This document shows positions 19,740 to 30,782 of a DNA stretch of 64,000 bases, piece by piece. Source of the DNA: Bartonella tamiae Th239 (GTDB lineage Bacteria; Pseudomonadota; Alphaproteobacteria; Rhizobiales; Rhizobiaceae); assembly GCF_000278275.1 (NCBI RefSeq), contig NZ_JH725147.1, forward strand, positions 1,681,063 to 1,745,062. Reading direction: 5' to 3'. The notes under the pieces were generated by a model that worked only from the letters and a program-made list of their open reading frames with translations, did no database searches and had not been told where the DNA came from. How positions within the stretch are numbered: the first letter of the stretch is position 1; the number at the start of each line of letters is the position of its first letter. Position numbers and translations under genes: made by a program.

Positions 19740-21134
19740 TCAGCGAACAAATTGGCGTAACAACATACCGTTACGTTCATAAACCACTTGCCATATACGT
19801 GGACGTATTTCAGTAAGAATAGCTTGTAAATCTTCAACAGTTCTAACTTCAGCTCCATTAATCACACGAATAATATCACCAGATTGAAAAAGACGCGCTG
19901 CATTACTGTTGCGATCAACATTTTCAACAACAACACCTATTGCTTTAGGCGGCAAACGAAAACGATTGGTCATATAAGGAGCCAAATCAATGACCGTAAC
20001 ACCAGCAAACGGTGTGTCGCCATCGAGCTTTACTGACTTACTCATTTGATCTTGTGGTATTGCCGATAATGTTATCACTGTTGTATATTTTTTGCCATCG
20101 CGTAAATATTCTATATTAAGATCATGCCCAATCCCTGTGGTCATTAAACGATAACCCAAACCATCGGGATCATCTATTTTTGTATTTTGAGCACTTAAAA
20201 TAACATCACCAATCTTCAAACCAGCTTTTTGAGCAGGACTTCCATCAATTATATCCGTTACCATTGCACCATAGGGTTTTTCCATACCCAAAACTTCTGC
20301 AACATCAGGCGTCATGTTTTGAAAAGATGCACCAATATAGGGTGTTTGAAAATGATCCTCACCGCGTTTAACCGATTCCACAACGGCACGAACGAGATTA
20401 GCGGGAATAGCAAAACCAATACCAATAGAGCCTCCTGAGCGTGAATAAATCGCGGTATTAATACCAATAAGTTCACCCTTCATATCAATTAAAGCACCAC
20501 CAGAATTACCGGGATTAATCGCTGCATCTGTTTGAATAAAAAAATCAAAATTAGAAATGCCAACACGTGTACGCGCTTGGGCTGAAACAATACCACTGGT
20601 GACCGTTTGTCCAACACCAAAAGGATTTCCTATGGCTAGGACCAAATCACCCACTTCAACAGAATCAGAATTTCCTAAAGGCAAAATTGGAAATACAGCT
20701 CCCTTTGGTTCTATTTTCAAGACAGCAATATCTGTTGCCTCATCTTTTAAAACAACACGACTTTCAAATTCACGCCCATCTGACAAAGCCACTTTGATTT
20801 CATCCGCATCACGTATAACATGATAGTTTGTCACAATAAGTCCACTCGCATCAACGATAACACCTGATCCTAAAGAAGATTGAGTGCGTGATGGTCGATT
20901 TGGCATCGCACGACCAAAAAACTGTTCAAAAAAAGGATCATTCTCAAAAGGTGTACGCACGCGCACTTGGCGAGCGGCATAAACATTAACGACAGAAGGT
21001 ACAGTTTTTTTAACCAAAGGTGCAAAGGAAAGCTTAATTTCATTTTGAGATTGCGGAACTTCAGCAAAAGTTAAAACAGGCATAAAGGCTGTAAAAATAA
21101 CAAAAAGAATAAACGCCCATAAAGATTGTTTCAT
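19740..21134 (-). CDS. Periplasmic serine endoprotease, DegP/DegQ (Do) family
   Basis: Envelope quality-control protease and chaperone. The 464-aa precursor has a signal peptide (cleavage after TFA, residue 24). The trypsin-like domain carries triad residues His105 (NYHVIRDAD), Asp135 (EATDIAVLK) and Ser211 (NPGNSGGAL). Two PDZ domains follow (about 260-350 and 375-460; LGMEKPYGAMV and IGVVVENVD). The linker loop (FFEQFFGRAMPNRPSRTQSS) is shorter than in E. coli DegP, so DegQ-like is equally apt. First gene of a two-gene unit with rarA. Confidence 0.94.
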   Translation of the reverse strand: MKQSLWAFILFVIFTAFMPVLTFAEVPQSQNEIKLSFAPLVKKTVPSVVNVYAARQVRVRTPFENDPFFEQFFGRAMPNRPSRTQSSLGSGVIVDASGLIVTNYHVIRDADEIKVALSDGREFESRVVLKDEATDIAVLKIEPKGAVFPILPLGNSDSVEVGDLVLAIGNPFGVGQTVTSGIVSAQARTRVGISNFDFFIQTDAAINPGNSGGALIDMKGELIGINTAIYSRSGGSIGIGFAIPANLVRAVVESVKRGEDHFQTPYIGASFQNMTPDVAEVLGMEKPYGAMVTDIIDGSPAQKAGLKIGDVILSAQNTKIDDPDGLGYRLMTTGIGHDLNIEYLRDGKKYTTVITLSAIPQDQMSKSVKLDGDTPFAGVTVIDLAPYMTNRFRLPPKAIGVVVENVDRNSNAARLFQSGDIIRVINGAEVRTVEDLQAILTEIRPRIWQVVYERNGMLLRQFVR

Positions 21135-21506
21135 TGTATTTTCCTCGACAAATGCTTTAGTCCATAATATTCAATACATCATAGCTATAACGGTAATTAG
21201 GGCAAAAGAACGATAAATTTATCTTATTTTATCTCATTGCAGATGATGAAAGCAGTTATTTAAAAATATCTATATATAAATAACACGCTCCTTTAAAAAC
21301 AATGATTACTTTAACAAATATATTTCAAATTTTAAAATTTTAAAATAAGTCTCTTTATTAAGAGAAATATAAATAAATACGAAAACAATATGAGAAATCT
21401 TAATTAGTTTACTCAATATTTTATAAAACTATTATGATCTTAGACGAAATAAATATCATAAAAAAACCCGCTAAAAGCGGGTTTTAATTTTGTCTATAAT
21501 AAAAAT
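21135..21506. other. Intergenic region protease-rplQ
   Basis: 372 bp of very AT-rich DNA. It should hold the promoter of the DegP-type gene, and it contains the rplQ terminator at its right end. No frame, RNA or repeat was recognised. Confidence 0.6.
21461..21485 (-). terminator. Terminator of the ribosomal superoperon (after rplQ)
   Basis: A perfect 10-bp stem (AAAACCCGCT / AGCGGGTTTT) with an AAA loop. The plus-strand A6 run at 21461-21466 gives the U tract. It lies 21 bp past the rplQ stop. Confidence 0.9.
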
Positions 21507-21932
21507 TTACGCTGCATCAGCTTCTTTTGCTTCAGCTTCAACACGGGCACGATCAACTGCGCCTTTCGCTTCAACATTACGATCAACAAATTCAACTACA
21601 GCCATCGGTGCATTATCACCAGCACGATAACCCGCTTTCATGATACGAATATATCCACCATTGCGAGAAGCATAACGTGGTGCCAAAACATCAAAAAGTT
21701 TTGCAACTTGTTTTACATCCTTAATTGCTGAAATTGCTTGACGACGTGCGTGAAGATCACCACGCTTACCTAGAGTCACCAACTTTTCAACAATTGGTCT
21801 AATTTCTTTAGCCTTTGGAAGCGTCGTCACGATCTGCTCATGTTCAATCAACGATGTTGCCATATTGGCAAACATTGCTTTTCGGTGACTAGCAGTTCGG
21901 TTCAGCTTGCGGCCTGACTTACCGTGGCGCAT
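21507..21932 (-). CDS. rplQ: 50S ribosomal protein bL17
   Basis: Large-subunit protein near the exit-tunnel region. The 141-aa sequence opens with the diagnostic [20 protein letters not shown] and keeps [20 protein letters not shown]. Its Ala/Glu-rich C-terminal tail ([11 protein letters not shown]) is typical of alphaproteobacterial forms. Last gene of the alpha operon part, 23 bp after rpoA and directly before the terminator. Confidence 0.98.
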   Translation of the reverse strand: MRHGKSGRKLNRTASHRKAMFANMATSLIEHEQIVTTLPKAKEIRPIVEKLVTLGKRGDLHARRQAISAIKDVKQVAKLFDVLAPRYASRNGGYIRIMKAGYRAGDNAPMAVVEFVDRNVEAKGAVDRARVEAEAKEADAA

Positions 21933-21955
21933 GAGCCTTCTCCTTAAAGTTTAAT

Positions 21956-22969
21956 TTAATATTGATCTTCATAACGTTTTGCAAGATCATCGATATTTTC
22001 TGGCGGCCAAGCAGGAATTTCCATACCAAGATGAAGTCCCATTGACGCCAAAACTTCCTTAATTTCATTTAATGATTTGCGACCAAAATTTGGAGTACGC
22101 AACATTTCAGATTCTGTCTTTTGTATAAGATCACCAATATAGACGATATTATCATTTTTAAGACAATTTGCTGAACGAACAGAAAGCTCCAACTCATCAA
22201 CTTTCTTAAGAAGGGCAGGATTAAACGCCAGTTCAGAAACTTGTTCCTGAGGTGCTTCTTTTTGTGGCTCTTCAAAGTTAACAAAAACTGAGAGTTGATC
22301 TTGTAAAATACGCGCTGCAAAAGCGACAGCATCTTCACTTGTTACCGCACCATTGGTTTCAATCATTAAGGTCAATTTATCATAATCAAGAACTTGACCT
22401 TCACGAGTATTTTCAACTTTATAAGACACTTTACGTACAGGTGAATAAAGACTATCAACAGGAATAAGTCCGATCGGTGCATCTTCTGCACGATTGCGCT
22501 CAGCAGGAACATAACCTTTTCCTGTATTTACAGTAAATTCCATTCGAATTTCTGCACCTTCATCCAATGTACAAATGACATGATCAGGATTTAAAACTTC
22601 AACATCGCCAACAGTCTGGATATCACCAGCTGTAACAATACCAGGTCCTTCTTTACGCACAACCATACGCTTAGGACCCTCACCTTCCATTTGAATAGCA
22701 ATTTCTTTAATATTCAAAATAATATCGGTCACATCCTCTCTAACACCAGCGATAGATGAAAATTCATGCAACACACCGTCAATTTGAACTGCTGTAACAG
22801 CAGCACCACGAAGAGATGACAATAACACACGACGCAAAGCATTTCCAAGGGTAAGCCCAAACCCACGCTCTAACGGCTCAGCAGTAACCACTGCTTTATT
22901 CGCACCATTTTCGGTATGAAATTCAACCTTATTTGGCTTAATCAATTCCTGCCAGTTTTTCTGGATCAT
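21956..22969 (-). CDS. rpoA: RNA polymerase alpha subunit
   Basis: Assembly platform of RNA polymerase; its C-terminal domain contacts UP elements and activators. The start at 22969 ([17 protein letters not shown]) matches the alphaproteobacterial N-terminus; an in-frame codon 30 bp upstream would add ten charged residues. It is 337 aa. The N-terminal assembly domain ([24 protein letters not shown]) runs to about 235. The alpha-CTD (about 265-325) carries [21 protein letters not shown] and the [16 protein letters not shown] helix. Confidence 0.99.
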   Translation of the reverse strand: MIQKNWQELIKPNKVEFHTENGANKAVVTAEPLERGFGLTLGNALRRVLLSSLRGAAVTAVQIDGVLHEFSSIAGVREDVTDIILNIKEIAIQMEGEGPKRMVVRKEGPGIVTAGDIQTVGDVEVLNPDHVICTLDEGAEIRMEFTVNTGKGYVPAERNRAEDAPIGLIPVDSLYSPVRKVSYKVENTREGQVLDYDKLTLMIETNGAVTSEDAVAFAARILQDQLSVFVNFEEPQKEAPQEQVSELAFNPALLKKVDELELSVRSANCLKNDNIVYIGDLIQKTESEMLRTPNFGRKSLNEIKEVLASMGLHLGMEIPAWPPENIDDLAKRYEDQY

Positions 22970-23065
22970 ATTTTTATTCCTGTCCTTTACTTCCGTCACT
23001 ATTCAACCGCAACGGCCAGTCTGAACGCTGAAAGAACATCCTTCAGCAATGAAAAACATACTAGA

Positions 23066-23455
23066 TTAAACCCGACGTTTTTTACGTGGGCGGCAACCAT
23101 TATGAGGAATTGGGGTCACATCTCTTATTGATGTAATCACAAAACCTGCGGCTTGAAGAGCACGCAAAGCTGATTCACGACCAGAACCTGGACCACAAAC
23201 CTCAACTTCCAATGAACGCATACCATGCTCTTGCGCTTTTTTGGCACAATCTTCAGCGGCAACCTGAGCAGCGAAAGGTGTTGACTTACGAGAACCTTTA
23301 AAGCCTTGCGCACCAGCTGAAGACCATGCGATACCATTGCCTTGCGCATCCGTAATTGTAATTAAAGTATTATTAAACGTCGAATTCACATGGGCAACAC
23401 CCGATGAAATATTTTTACGTTCGCGACGACGAACACGTGTGGCATCCTTAGCCAT
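23066..23455 (-). CDS. rpsK: 30S ribosomal protein uS11
   Basis: Platform protein near the mRNA exit. The start at 23455 gives 129 aa beginning [17 protein letters not shown], the usual form. The upstream in-frame extension (MKKRCSCW...) is not homologous. [15 protein letters not shown] and the C-terminal [17 protein letters not shown] are diagnostic. It lies about 97 bp before rpoA and about 200 bp after rpsM; the latter gap is unusually wide and very AT-rich. Confidence 0.98.
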   Translation of the reverse strand: MAKDATRVRRRERKNISSGVAHVNSTFNNTLITITDAQGNGIAWSSAGAQGFKGSRKSTPFAAQVAAEDCAKKAQEHGMRSLEVEVCGPGSGRESALRALQAAGFVITSIRDVTPIPHNGCRPRKKRRV

Positions 23456-23653
23456 ATCTTTCCTTTCAACGATCTCTTCACCGCCGTAATTCCAGCAGCT
23501 ACACCTTTTTTTCACTGTTTATTTAAACTTAAAGCGCGTGAAAACACTTTTCTATTTTATAAAATAAAATCAACTTTTATTTTATATTTTTTTAAATAAA
23601 TACACTTTCATATGTTTTAGAAAATTATAAAATGCTAAATATTAAAGTGTGAA

Positions 23654-24022
23654 TTATTTCTTTTTGCCAGCGATCGCTTTTGCAGGACCTTTCCGCGTAC
23701 GCGCATTTGTATGCGTACGTTGACCACGAACAGGTAAAGAACGACGATGACGAAGTCCGCGATAGCAACCAAGATCCATCAAACGTTTAATATTCATCGC
23801 GACTTCGCGACGAAGATCACCTTCTACTTGATAATCACGATCAATTGCTTCACGTATTTGAAGAACTTCCGCATCTGACAACTCATTGACACGTCGTTCA
23901 GAAGGAATACCTACTTTTTCTACGATTTCTTTAGCAAATTTTTGTCCAATCCCGTGAATATATTGAAGTGCAATCACAACACGCTTATTCGTTGGGATGT
24001 TGACGCCAGCAATACGAGCCAC
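23654..24022 (-). CDS. rpsM: 30S ribosomal protein uS13
   Basis: Head protein bridging the subunits and touching the P-site tRNA. It is 122 aa, with [26 protein letters not shown] at the start and the basic C-terminal [24 protein letters not shown]. It opens the alpha-operon part. The gap of about 170 bp to adk could hold a separate promoter; rpmJ, found here in many bacteria, is absent. Confidence 0.98.
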   Translation of the reverse strand: MARIAGVNIPTNKRVVIALQYIHGIGQKFAKEIVEKVGIPSERRVNELSDAEVLQIREAIDRDYQVEGDLRREVAMNIKRLMDLGCYRGLRHRRSLPVRGQRTHTNARTRKGPAKAIAGKKK

Positions 24023-24196
24023 GCCGGTTCTCCTTAAATTAAATTGTTAAACCGAATGAAATTTTCACTACGATTATGTATTGTATGATTTCATATAAAT
24101 GCAAGCAGTATAAGCTCACCATATAAGTTTTAAATTCTGTGAAGGATTCCGACACAAAAGTCAACACCCTTTCATAAATTCACAAAAAAGAGAAAA

Positions 24197-24775
24197 TTAA
24201 TGAAGCTGATTTTCTATTGATATCGATACTTCATCAACATTAGCCATACCATCAACAGTCTTCAACAAACCACTTTCTTGATAAAACGTCGATAAAGGGG
24301 CTGTTTTTTCATGATATTCTAACAAACGTTTTTCAAACGCTTCAACATTATCATCCGAACGAATGTTACCACCTGAAGCCAAAGTTTCTTCAACACGCTT
24401 TTTCATACGATCAACAAGAGCATTATGATTGACAACCAATTCAATAACAGCATCTAATTGCATATTTTTTTTCATTAAAATCTTTTCAAGTGCTTTAGCT
24501 TGACCAACTGTTCGTGGAAAACCGTCTAAAATAAAACCATTTCGACAGTCTTCATTTGAAATTCTTTCTTCCACGATTTGGTTAACAATGTCATCAGAAA
24601 CCAAACCACCATTGTCCATAATAGCTTTAGCACGCAAACCAATATCTGTCTTTTGTGCAACCGCTAATCGCAACATATCACCTGTAGACAATTGTGGAAT
24701 CTTATATTTTTCGATCAGTTTTTTTGCTTGTGTTCCTTTACCTGCACCAGGAGGCCCTAATAATATTAATCTCAT
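24197..24775 (-). CDS. adk: Adenylate kinase (short-LID form)
   Basis: Converts AMP and ATP to two ADP. The 192-aa enzyme has the P-loop [14 protein letters not shown] at residues 7-20, the AMP-binding segment QLSTGDMLR and the DGFPRT motif. The LID is short ([20 protein letters not shown]) and lacks the zinc-finger/long insertion of other bacterial forms, as usual in Rhizobiales. Its ATG overlaps the secY stop by 4 nt, so translation is coupled. Confidence 0.97.
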   Translation of the reverse strand: MRLILLGPPGAGKGTQAKKLIEKYKIPQLSTGDMLRLAVAQKTDIGLRAKAIMDNGGLVSDDIVNQIVEERISNEDCRNGFILDGFPRTVGQAKALEKILMKKNMQLDAVIELVVNHNALVDRMKKRVEETLASGGNIRSDDNVEAFEKRLLEYHEKTAPLSTFYQESGLLKTVDGMANVDEVSISIENQLH

Positions 24776-26118
24776 CTCCCTCTCTTTCCTCCACGCAATT
24801 TTGATTTTTTAATCAAACCCTCATATTGATGCGCAACGAGATGTCCTTGAATTTGAGAAATCGTATCGAGAGTAACGGTGACAACGATTAATAATGATGT
24901 ACCACCTAAAAACAACGGTACACCAAGACGAGCCATTAATAGTTCTGGCATAAGGCAAACCGCCACAATATAAATGGCACCAACGACAGTAATTCTTGTC
25001 AAAACATAATCAATATATTCAGCCGTACGTTCACCTGGACGAATACCTGGAATGAAACCAGAATGCTTCTTTAATTGGTCTGCTGTATCTTTTGGATTAA
25101 ACACAATTGCCGTATAGAAAAAACAGAAAAAAGCAATCAAAGAGCCATATAAAAGCATGTATAAAGGTTGTCCATGACTAAATAAATAAGCAGCCGTCTG
25201 CACCCATTGTGGCATATTTTCAGACATATCGTTCAACATGCCAGGCAGCATCAGCAAAGAGGATGCAAAAATAGCTGGAATAATACCCGCAGTATTTAGT
25301 TTTAATGGTAAATGTGATGTGTCACCCTGAAACATACGATTGCCAACTTGTCTTTTTGGATATTGAATGAGTATACGTCTTTGGGCGCGTTCAAAAAACA
25401 CAATAACCGCCAAAATTGCAACAACCATAACAACAATCACAAGCAACATTAAAGTCGATAAATCAGCAGAACTATGGGCTGTCAAAAGTTGAGCAATTGC
25501 GACAGGCAAATTAGCCACAATTCCTGCATAAATAAACAAGGAAATACCATTACCAACACCACGTGAAGTAATTTGCTCACCAAGCCACATTAAAAAGACA
25601 GTACCACCGACAAGTGTTATAACTGTCGTAATTCTAAAAAACATACCAGGGTTTGTTACAAATTGCTGCCCACTATCAAAACCACTTTCAAGAACAAAAG
25701 CAAGACCATAAGCCTGTAATATTGCTAAAAGAACAGTTCCATAGCGTGTATATTGATTGATAATTTTACGACCTGATTCTCCCTCTTTTTTCAAAGCTTC
25801 AAGAGAGGGCACAACTGATGTCATTAACTGTACAATAATGGATGCAGAAATATAAGGCATAATACCTAATGCAAAAATTGCCATACGCCCGACCGCGCCC
25901 CCCGCGAACATATTGAACATTCCCAACAAGCCTGAAGAATTTCCTTCAAAAGCCTGCCGCAAAACATCCGAATTAATGCCAGGCAAAGGAATATAAGTTC
26001 CTAACCGATAAACAAGAAGTGCACCAAGTGTAAACCATATGCGTTTTTTCAACTCAGTTGCACGAGAAAAAGCACCAAAATTCATGTTAGATGCGAGTTG
26101 TTCTGCGGCTGATGCCAT
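24772..26118 (-). CDS. secY: Protein translocase subunit SecY
   Basis: Channel of the SecYEG translocon. At 448 aa it has ten membrane segments, the PLPGIN segment after TM1, the plug region ([17 protein letters not shown]) and the cytoplasmic loops [16 protein letters not shown] and [20 protein letters not shown]. It overlaps adk by 4 nt. A terminator-like hairpin stands between rplO and secY, implying a separate or attenuated transcription unit. Confidence 0.98.
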   Translation of the reverse strand: MASAAEQLASNMNFGAFSRATELKKRIWFTLGALLVYRLGTYIPLPGINSDVLRQAFEGNSSGLLGMFNMFAGGAVGRMAIFALGIMPYISASIIVQLMTSVVPSLEALKKEGESGRKIINQYTRYGTVLLAILQAYGLAFVLESGFDSGQQFVTNPGMFFRITTVITLVGGTVFLMWLGEQITSRGVGNGISLFIYAGIVANLPVAIAQLLTAHSSADLSTLMLLVIVVMVVAILAVIVFFERAQRRILIQYPKRQVGNRMFQGDTSHLPLKLNTAGIIPAIFASSLLMLPGMLNDMSENMPQWVQTAAYLFSHGQPLYMLLYGSLIAFFCFFYTAIVFNPKDTADQLKKHSGFIPGIRPGERTAEYIDYVLTRITVVGAIYIVAVCLMPELLMARLGVPLFLGGTSLLIVVTVTLDTISQIQGHLVAHQYEGLIKKSKLRGGKRGR

Positions 26119-26261
26119 CCATTTTCTCCGGTATCTGTTAATGGTTAAAAACCATTTTTATGATAATCTCAAATTTACAAAGCAAAAGATCATATCATCA
26201 AAATTCAGCTTGTATTGTCTTAATTTAACGTAATTTGCAATCAAAAATATTTTAACAAAAC

Positions 26262-26297
26262 AAAAAGCCTAGACTGGATGAAACACCCACTCTAGGC
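26262..26297 (-). terminator. Terminator-like hairpin between rplO and secY
   Basis: On the minus strand a 14-bp stem (GCCTAGAGTGGGTG pairing with CATCCAGTCTAGGC, one G-G mismatch and one G-U pair) has a TTT loop and a U5 tract from plus-strand A's at 26262-26266. It lies 24 bp after the rplO stop and about 145 bp before secY. It has the form of a full intrinsic terminator inside an otherwise continuous operon. Confidence 0.75.
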
Positions 26298-26320
26298 CTA
26301 ATGCAAATATAATATAATTT

Positions 26321-26791
26321 TTATTCAGGCTTAGCAGCAGGAAAATTAATCGATCCACCAACTTTTTCCACTTTTTCAATTGCTGCTTTAGAAGCACCTG
26401 CAATATCAAAAGATAACTTTGTTTTAAGCTCACCATCTGACAAAAGACGAACACCATCTTTTTCACGACGAATAATACCGGCCATTTTTAAAGCTTCTGC
26501 ATTTACTACTTTAGAAGCATCCAATTTACCAGCATCTAATGCTCTTTGAATACGTTCCAAAGATACTTCATTGAATCTTTTTGCAAAAATATTGGTAAAC
26601 CCACGCTTTGGTAAACGGCGATAGATCGGCATTTGACCGCCTTCAAAACCATTTAATGCAACACCAGAACGTGACTTTTGACCTTTTACACCACGTCCGC
26701 CAGTTTTACCAGTACCTGAGCCTATACCACGACCAACACGTTTGCGATTTTTTGTTGCGCCTTCTTGATCGCGCAGTTCATTGAGTTTCAT
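26321..26791 (-). CDS. rplO: 50S ribosomal protein uL15
   Basis: Late-assembly large-subunit protein. The 156-aa product begins [22 protein letters not shown]. It carries the glycine-rich [24 protein letters not shown] basic extension and the [18 protein letters not shown] motif. It lies 22 bp after rpmD and is followed by the rplO/secY hairpin. Confidence 0.98.
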   Translation of the reverse strand: MKLNELRDQEGATKNRKRVGRGIGSGTGKTGGRGVKGQKSRSGVALNGFEGGQMPIYRRLPKRGFTNIFAKRFNEVSLERIQRALDAGKLDASKVVNAEALKMAGIIRREKDGVRLLSDGELKTKLSFDIAGASKAAIEKVEKVGGSINFPAAKPE

Positions 26792-26813
26792 TTTCTATAC
26801 TCCTGCGCCCAAA

Positions 26814-27020
26814 TTAACTTTCATCAATCACTTTAACAAGATGTTGCACTTTAGCAATCATACCACGAACAGCAGGAGTATCCTGCAAAGTACGACGACG
26901 ATGCATTTTATTCAAACCAAGCCCTTTTAAAGTAGCTCGCTGAACTTGCGGACGACGAATTGGGCTACCGATTTGCTCGACCGTTACAGTTTTACCGCTC
27001 AGAGTTTTTTTCTCAGCCAT
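26814..27020 (-). CDS. rpmD: 50S ribosomal protein uL30
   Basis: Small 68-aa large-subunit protein. The recognisable parts are [44 protein letters not shown], the eubacterial L30 fold. The leading [10 protein letters not shown] is typical of alphaproteobacteria. It lies between rpsE and rplO with gaps of 34 and 22 bp. Confidence 0.97.
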   Translation of the reverse strand: MAEKKTLSGKTVTVEQIGSPIRRPQVQRATLKGLGLNKMHRRRTLQDTPAVRGMIAKVQHLVKVIDES

Positions 27021-27054
27021 GTTTCAATTCCTTTATTTGATAAGCCCGAAAGGA

Positions 27055-27618
27055 CTATTCTTCCGAACCAATCAAATGTTGCCGACGTGCTTGCAATGTA
27101 GAATATTTAATTCCACGCTGTGCAGCAATATCTTTTGGGTGCATTTGGTGTTTCAAAGCATCGAATGTCGCACGAACCATATTATAAGGATTTGATGAAC
27201 CCAATGATTTAGCAACAACATCCTGCATACCTAAAGTCTCAAAAACAGCACGCATTGGTCCACCAGCGATAATACCAGTACCTGCTGGCGCTGAACGTAA
27301 CAAAACCTTACCAGCACCGTGTCGCCCTGACACATCATGATGCAATGTCCGTCCTGAGCGCAAAGGCACATAGATCATCTCACGTTTAGCAGATTCTGTA
27401 GCTTTACGAATAGCTTCAGGCACCTCACGCGCTTTACCATGTCCAAAGCCAACACGACCCTTTTGATCACCTACAACGACAAGCGCGGCAAAACCAAAAC
27501 GACGACCACCTTTTACAACTTTTGCAACACGATTAATATGAACAAGTTTATCTACAAATTCATTATCACGCTCTTCACGACGTTCATCGCGATTATTATT
27601 TCTTTCTTTTTGTGCCAT
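27055..27618 (-). CDS. rpsE: 30S ribosomal protein uS5
   Basis: Decoding-fidelity protein at the mRNA entry. The 187-aa sequence has a charged N-terminal extension (about residues 1-20, rich in Asn, Arg and Glu). The S5 double-stranded-RNA-binding domain follows ([30 protein letters not shown]) and then [29 protein letters not shown]. The extension is common in alphaproteobacteria. It lies about 80 bp after rplR. Confidence 0.98.
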   Translation of the reverse strand: MAQKERNNNRDERREERDNEFVDKLVHINRVAKVVKGGRRFGFAALVVVGDQKGRVGFGHGKAREVPEAIRKATESAKREMIYVPLRSGRTLHHDVSGRHGAGKVLLRSAPAGTGIIAGGPMRAVFETLGMQDVVAKSLGSSNPYNMVRATFDALKHQMHPKDIAAQRGIKYSTLQARRQHLIGSEE

Positions 27619-27698
27619 TCCTCATTCCTTTTTCTTTTCCGGAAGCACGATAAAATTTAATAAATTATGAAATTTATTAAATCATTATATAAATGATT

Positions 27699-28061
27699 TT
27701 AAAAATTAAGACCACCTTCTCGAGCAGCCTCAGCTAATGCTTGAACACGACCATGATAAATATAGGAACCACGATCAAAAACTACGTCTTTTACACCAGC
27801 TTTACTTGCACGTTCAGCAATAAGCTTTCCGACTTGAGACGCGGCATTTTTATCAGCACCACTTTTAACAGATTTTTTTAAATCAGAATCCAAAGTCGAT
27901 GCTGAAACAACAGTATGACCACGAACATCATCAATGATCTGGGCATAAATATTTTGGTTTGATCGATGAACACTTAATCTTAAACGACCATTAGCAACCG
28001 ATTTAACCTGACGGCGAACACGTTGCGCGCGCCGATGAAGTATATTTTTAGGCGAAGCCAT
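27699..28061 (-). CDS. rplR: 50S ribosomal protein uL18
   Basis: 5S-rRNA-binding protein of the central protuberance. It is 120 aa, with [19 protein letters not shown] and the closing [17 protein letters not shown]. The gap to rplF is 12 bp. Confidence 0.98.
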   Translation of the reverse strand: MASPKNILHRRAQRVRRQVKSVANGRLRLSVHRSNQNIYAQIIDDVRGHTVVSASTLDSDLKKSVKSGADKNAASQVGKLIAERASKAGVKDVVFDRGSYIYHGRVQALAEAAREGGLNF

Positions 28062-28073
28062 GACGCAAAATCC

Positions 28074-28607
28074 TTATTTCTTCTTGCCTTCTTTACGCAC
28101 AATACGCTCATCCGCATATTTTACTCCCTTACCTTTATAAGGCTCAGGTCCACGATATTCACGAATTTCTGCGGCAACTTGTCCAACTTGTTGTTTACTA
28201 ATACCAGAAACAACTATCTCAGTAGGCTTAGGTACGACAACTGAAACGCCATTTGGCACTTCATACACGACATCATGACTAAATCCAAGAGAAAGCTGAA
28301 TATTTTTACCTTGCATTGCAGCACGATAACCAACACCATTGATTTCTAATTTTTTTTCAAAACCGTCTTTAACACCTTGAAAAATGTTTTCAATCATCGA
28401 TCGAGACATTCCCCATTTAGAACGAGCATCTTTTGACTGCGTTCGAGGCGTAACAAAAACCGAGTCATCCTCATACTTAACGATAACTTCGTCATTGACG
28501 ACATAACTTAATTCGCCCTTTGGACCTTTGGCTTTTACCAATTGCCCATCAACAGTTGCTGTAACACCAGCGGGAACCGGTACGGGCTTTTTTCCTATAC
28601 GAGACAT
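28074..28607 (-). CDS. rplF: 50S ribosomal protein uL6
   Basis: Large-subunit protein near the factor-binding site. The 177-aa sequence begins [21 protein letters not shown]. It has two similar alpha/beta domains and the conserved [24 protein letters not shown] near the C-terminus. It lies between rpsH and rplR. Confidence 0.98.
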   Translation of the reverse strand: MSRIGKKPVPVPAGVTATVDGQLVKAKGPKGELSYVVNDEVIVKYEDDSVFVTPRTQSKDARSKWGMSRSMIENIFQGVKDGFEKKLEINGVGYRAAMQGKNIQLSLGFSHDVVYEVPNGVSVVVPKPTEIVVSGISKQQVGQVAAEIREYRGPEPYKGKGVKYADERIVRKEGKKK

Positions 28608-28646
28608 TTTATCAACCTGTCTTTCTGCCTGTGCCTTTTACCATAT

Positions 28647-29045
28647 TTAGAATATACGGCAAAGAAGCTCCCCACCAACATTCTGTTCACGAGCTTCATG
28701 ATCTGCCATAACACCTTTAGGTGTTGACAAAACAGAAATACCCAACCCATTCGCAACCTGCGGAATAGATTTAACAGAAACATAAACACGACGACCTGGC
28801 TTCGATACACGAGAAATTTCACGAATAACAGAGGCACCGTCAAAATATTTTAATTCAATTTCAATTTCAGACTTACCATTATTGAAATCAACTTGATTAT
28901 AACCACGGATGTAACCTTCACTTTGAAGGACATCTAAAACGCGCGCACGTAATTTCGACGCTGGTGTAGAAACCGTCGCTTTTTTACGACCCATTGCATT
29001 TCTAATACGTGTTAGCATATCTCCAAGAGGATCTGACATAGACAT
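28647..29045 (-). CDS. rpsH: 30S ribosomal protein uS8
   Basis: Primary 16S-rRNA binder and, in E. coli, the translational repressor of the spc operon. The 132-aa protein begins [22 protein letters not shown] and ends with [31 protein letters not shown]. Autoregulation here is not shown by the sequence. It lies 14 bp after rpsN. Confidence 0.98.
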   Translation of the reverse strand: MSMSDPLGDMLTRIRNAMGRKKATVSTPASKLRARVLDVLQSEGYIRGYNQVDFNNGKSEIEIELKYFDGASVIREISRVSKPGRRVYVSVKSIPQVANGLGISVLSTPKGVMADHEAREQNVGGELLCRIF

Positions 29046-29059
29046 AAATGAAACTCCCC

Positions 29060-29365
29060 TTACCAGCTCGATTTAACAACACCAGGAATATGTCCTGATG
29101 AACCAAGATCACGCAATGCAATACGAGACATTTTTAATTTACGATAATAAGCACGAGGTCGCCCCGTTACTTCACAACGATTACGAATTCGAACTTTAGC
29201 AGAATTACGAGGCATTTCAGCCAATTGTATAGATGCATGAAAACGTTCTTCTAAAGAAACATTTTGATCCATAATTACTGCTTTTAGACGCGCACGACGA
29301 GCAGCATGGCGTTTAACCATAGACTGACGACGTTTATTTTTTTCAACGGCACTTGTTTTTGCCAT
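29060..29365 (-). CDS. rpsN: 30S ribosomal protein uS14 (long form, zinc-independent)
   Basis: Head protein. The 101-aa form lacks the CxxC...CxxC zinc motif of short uS14; only one Cys is seen, in [27 protein letters not shown]. This is the C-minus paralogue expected for proteobacteria. It lies 24 bp after rplE. Confidence 0.98.
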   Translation of the reverse strand: MAKTSAVEKNKRRQSMVKRHAARRARLKAVIMDQNVSLEERFHASIQLAEMPRNSAKVRIRNRCEVTGRPRAYYRKLKMSRIALRDLGSSGHIPGVVKSSW

Positions 29366-29389
29366 AACTTTACCTCGCTACGCTTGCCG

Positions 29390-29947
29390 TTACGAACGAA
29401 ACGGAAAATTGAAACCACGTAACAATTCACGTGCTTCACCATCCGTTTTTGCTGTCGTACAAACGATGATATCCATGCCCCAAATCTGATCAACTTTATC
29501 ATAGTTGATTTCTGGAAACACAATGTGTTCTTTAATACCCATAGCAAAATTACCACGGCCATCAAAACTTTTCGGATTAAGTCCACGAAAATCGCGAACC
29601 CTTGGCAACGCAATTGTCACCAACCGATCTATAAACTCAAACATACGATCTTTTCTAAGCGTCACTTTTGCACCTAATGGCATTCCTTCACGAACTTTAA
29701 AAGTCGCAATTGAATTACGTGCATACGTCACAACGGCTTTTTGACCAGTAATTAAAGCAAGATCTCCAGCCGCAAGAGCTGGTTTTTTTGAATCTGCAGT
29801 CGCCTCACCAACACCCATATTGATAACGACTTTGTCAATACGAGGAATTTGCAAGTGATTTTGATAATTAAATTTTTCTTGGAGAGACTTACGTACAACT
29901 TCAAGATAATGCGTTTTCAAACGCGGCTCTTGCTTTTTATCAGCCAT
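29390..29947 (-). CDS. rplE: 50S ribosomal protein uL5
   Basis: 5S-rRNA and P-site-tRNA contacting protein. The 185-aa product contains the [16 protein letters not shown] signature, the [27 protein letters not shown] core and the [25 protein letters not shown] end. Its start overlaps the end of rplX by 8 nt. Confidence 0.98.
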   Translation of the reverse strand: MADKKQEPRLKTHYLEVVRKSLQEKFNYQNHLQIPRIDKVVINMGVGEATADSKKPALAAGDLALITGQKAVVTYARNSIATFKVREGMPLGAKVTLRKDRMFEFIDRLVTIALPRVRDFRGLNPKSFDGRGNFAMGIKEHIVFPEINYDKVDQIWGMDIIVCTTAKTDGEARELLRGFNFPFRS

Positions 29948-30254
29948 TTATCACCTCTCCTGAACGTTTTGCTACACGAACTTTCGTTCCATCCTTTTCG
30001 ATACGAATACCAACACGAGTTGGTTTACCATCTTTAGGATCAGAAATCGCCAAATTCGACAAATGAATAGGCCCTTCTTTAGTAACAATACCAGCTTCTT
30101 GAGTTTGCGTTTGTCGTTGATGGCGTTTTAACATATTAATGCCACGAACCAAAGCCGTTTCGTCTTTCGGATTGACCTTAATGACATCACCATTACGGCC
30201 TTTATCTTTACCAACCAAAACAACGACTTTATCGCCTTTACGAATTTTCTGCAT
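29940..30254 (-). CDS. rplX: 50S ribosomal protein uL24
   Basis: Assembly initiator protein. It is 104 aa, with the KOW motif [25 protein letters not shown] at the N-terminus and [22 protein letters not shown]. It lies 12 bp after rplN and overlaps rplE by 8 nt, which suggests translational coupling. Confidence 0.98.
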   Translation of the reverse strand: MQKIRKGDKVVVLVGKDKGRNGDVIKVNPKDETALVRGINMLKRHQRQTQTQEAGIVTKEGPIHLSNLAISDPKDGKPTRVGIRIEKDGTKVRVAKRSGEVING

Positions 30255-30266
30255 CGCTATAGCCCC

Positions 30267-30635
30267 TTATAGAACTTCTGGCGCGAGCGAAATGATCTTC
30301 ATATGGTTCTTACCACGCAATTCACGTGGAACCGGTCCAAAGATACGAGTACCGATCGGCTCTTTCTTGTTATCAACTAAAACAGCAGCGTTTTTATCAA
30401 AACGAATAACACTACCATCTGCACGACGAATATCTTTTGCTGTACGAACAACAACAGCTTTCATTACATCGCCTTTTTTTACGCGGCCGCGCGGAATAGC
30501 TTCTTTAACAGAAACGACAATAATATCGCCAACTGAAGCATATTTCCGCTTTGAACCGCCCAGCACCTTGATGCACATGACACGACGGGCGCCGGAATTA
30601 TCCGCTACGTCGAGGTTTGTTTGCATCTGAATCAT
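30267..30635 (-). CDS. rplN: 50S ribosomal protein uL14
   Basis: Intersubunit bridge protein. The start at 30635 gives the universal [27 protein letters not shown] and 122 aa. The in-frame extension from 30683 adds 16 residues not found in the family. First gene of the spc-like block, preceded by a 147-bp gap that marks the S10/spc boundary. Confidence 0.98.
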   Translation of the reverse strand: MIQMQTNLDVADNSGARRVMCIKVLGGSKRKYASVGDIIVVSVKEAIPRGRVKKGDVMKAVVVRTAKDIRRADGSVIRFDKNAAVLVDNKKEPIGTRIFGPVPRELRGKNHMKIISLAPEVL

Positions 30636-30736
30636 GACTGGCCGCCTTCTCTTAATGTTTACGTCCAGCTGTGCCTTTGACACATCTAGACTTGCCTGTC
30701 AAATATTGATTAAGATTTTTTAATATTATAAATCAA

Positions 30737-30753
30737 ATCGTTTAAAAAACGAT
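30737..30753 (-). terminator. Weak terminator-like hairpin downstream of rpsQ
   Basis: A 7-bp stem (ATCGTTT / AAACGAT) with a 3-nt loop, 30 bp after the rpsQ stop. The minus-strand 3' side reads TTGATTTATAAT, so the U tract is broken. It sits at the S10/spc junction in the 147-bp gap before rplN. Possibly partial termination or an mRNA 3'-end stabiliser. Confidence 0.4.
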
Positions 30754-30782
30754 AGTACTTAAAATAAAAAAATCCAAGTGAA

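Noticed and set aside
28595-28843. Overlapping alternative-frame ORFs within the ribosomal protein genes
   Set aside because: They are shadows of rpsH, rplF and others, with no ribosome sites and hydrophobic low-complexity translations typical of off-frame AT-rich DNA.
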